Of a stretch of DNA of 7,083 nt, positions 6,190-7,083 are shown piece by piece. Each line of letters opens with the position of its first letter. Positions within the stretch are counted from its first letter, which is position 1. Made by a program: the position numbers and the translations under genes. This DNA comes from Bacteroidia bacterium (GTDB taxonomy: Bacteria; Bacteroidota; Bacteroidia; Bacteroidales; VadinHA17), in the NCBI GenBank assembly GCA_026391515.1, contig JAPLEC010000461.1, positions 1 to 7,083 of the forward strand, read 5' to 3'. The notes under the pieces were generated by a model. That model ran no database searches and was not told the origin of the DNA. It saw only the letters and a list, made by a program, of their open reading frames with translations.

Positions 6190-7083
6190 ATGAAAAAAAC
6201 TTTTCTGGTTATTTTATTAATTATTTTTCTGCCGGTTACCCTGTTTTCGCAGAATAAATTTAACGGGCTTGATATGAATATGGGAAGTCTTTACAGGCTT
6301 TCTGATGCTAAAACCCGTTCTATAAGCCCTGAAAATTTTACCGGTGAAAAAGGAAAAGCCGGAATGGCCGATCCGGTTGCTGACAAGGATAAACCTAATG
6401 TAGCAAATGCAGCAAATGCTGCCCGCGATCTTGGGCAAGGCTGGAAAATAAATCCATTCATCAGAATCAAACCGGGTGAAACTTTCACTCTTACCGAAAT
6501 TGAAGGTCCCGGAGCAATACAGCATATCTGGATGACCCCTGCCGGCAAATGGCGTTTCAATATTCTCCGTATTTACTGGGATGGTGAAACTGAACCTTCA
6601 GTAGAGTGCCCTGTTGGAGATTTCTTTGCCATGGGCTGGGGCTCATATGCTCAGCTGAGCTCCCTTGCTGTTTGTGTAAATCCGGGCAGTGCATTTAACT
6701 GCTACTGGGCAATGCCTTTCAGAAAGAAATGCAAAATAACAATGGAAAATCTGGGAGATGCAGACCAGATGACACTCTATTACCAGATAGATTACACGCT
6801 GACTGATGTTCCTTCAGATGCTGCCTATTTCCATGCCCAGTTCCGCAGGCAAAATCCTGATGTAACTTCAGACTATACAATTATCGACGGTGTGAAAGGA
6901 AAAGGTCAGTATGTAGGTGTATATCTTGCAGTTGGCGTAAACAATAACGGATGGTGGGGTGAAGGAGAGATAAAATTCTTCCTTGATGGTGATACAAAAT
7001 TCCCGACAATCTGCGGTACTGGCACTGAAGATTATTTCTGCGGATCGTACGATTTTGATACGAATAAAAAGAATGCAGCAGGT
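6190..7083 (+). CDS. Glycoside hydrolase family 172 (DUF2961) protein, secreted, 3'-truncated
   Basis: Translation from the ATG at 6190 is open for 298 codons to the window edge. Residues 1-21 are a signal peptide (MKKTFLVILLIIFLPVTLFSQ) with the 'FSQ' end common in Bacteroidota. The mature part matches the DUF2961/GH172 fold: GMGSLYRLSDAKT-like opening (NMGSLYRLSDAKTRSISPEN, 30-49), NAARDLGQGWK (76-86), IEGPGAIQHIWMT (104-116), WDGE (130-133), CPVGDFFAMGWG (140-151), GWWGEGEIKFFLDGD (254-268) and ICGTGTEDYFCGSYDF (274-289). The glutamates in the GEGE (E258/E260) and GTGTEDYF (E280) motifs are the likely catalytic pair by analogy with characterised GH172 enzymes, which act on alpha-D-fructofuranosides or alpha-D-arabinofuranosides. 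Which furanoside this one uses is not visible. The C-terminal part, including residues needed for oligomer contacts, is missing. The leader is A-rich without a Shine-Dalgarno. Confidence 0.92.
   Translation, partial: MKKTFLVILLIIFLPVTLFSQNKFNGLDMNMGSLYRLSDAKTRSISPENFTGEKGKAGMADPVADKDKPNVANAANAARDLGQGWKINPFIRIKPGETFTLTEIEGPGAIQHIWMTPAGKWRFNILRIYWDGETEPSVECPVGDFFAMGWGSYAQLSSLAVCVNPGSAFNCYWAMPFRKKCKITMENLGDADQMTLYYQIDYTLTDVPSDAAYFHAQFRRQNPDVTSDYTIIDGVKGKGQYVGVYLAVGVNNNGWWGEGEIKFFLDGDTKFPTICGTGTEDYFCGSYDFDTNKKNAAG

Noticed and set aside
6403..6420. Tandem 9-bp repeat (GCAAATGCA, GCAAATGCT)
   Set aside because: Only two units, encoding ANAANA within a conserved helix of the GH172 domain; best explained as coding sequence.
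6217..6560. Minus-strand frames at 6217-6525 and 6291-6560
   Set aside because: Both are antisense to the GH172 gene, whose plus-strand frame runs off the window edge and has strong family motifs.

Overview
The window looks like chromosomal DNA of a member of the Bacteroidota, probably an environmental, polysaccharide-using lineage. The reasons are: moderately AT-rich sequence with very AT-rich intergenic gaps; mostly weak or absent Shine-Dalgarno sequences; a signal peptide ending in the 'FSQ' style common in this phylum (gene at 6190); a promoter candidate of the TAnnTTTG type; and gene families (beta-helix, GH172/DUF2961, short ceramidase-like hydrolase, URO-D-like protein) often seen together in glycan-degrading Bacteroidota, Planctomycetota and Verrucomicrobiota. 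This assignment is inference; no rRNA or other marker gene is present.

Layout, left to right. (1) 1-1406, plus strand: the C-terminal part of a right-handed parallel beta-helix protein whose start lies outside the window. (2) 1413-2486, minus strand: a uroporphyrinogen-decarboxylase-superfamily protein that is not HemE, converging on the beta-helix gene with only 6 bp between stop codons. (3) 2632-3972, plus strand: a secreted, short neutral-ceramidase-like zinc hydrolase, divergent from (2) across a 145-bp AT-rich gap that carries an 11-bp direct repeat near each start. (4) 4060-4344, plus strand: a small GYD-domain protein with its own promoter candidate and an unusually strong Shine-Dalgarno. 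(5) 4391-4450: a GC-rich composite of a perfect 28-bp palindrome and a second hairpin, between convergent genes; it may be both a bidirectional terminator and an interspersed repeat. (6) 4494-5156, minus strand: a YhhN/TMEM86-type membrane protein. (7) 5283-6155, plus strand: a glycosyltransferase-2-like protein. (8) 6190-7083, plus strand: the N-terminal 298 residues of a secreted GH172 (DUF2961) glycoside hydrolase that runs off the right edge.

How the genes may work together: the beta-helix protein, the ceramidase-like hydrolase and the GH172 enzyme fit extracytoplasmic attack on complex glycans or glycoconjugates, and the URO-D-like protein could act in the cytoplasm on a methylated or otherwise modified breakdown product. 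No SusC/SusD pair, sulfatase or regulator is visible, so this is not a demonstrated polysaccharide utilisation locus. The middle part (GYD, YhhN, glycosyltransferase) looks like ordinary mixed housekeeping content. I found no RNA genes, CRISPR array, transposon or phage genes, and no convincing wholly new system. The most interesting items are the URO-D/ceramidase-like divergent pair with its shared repeat and the palindromic composite element.
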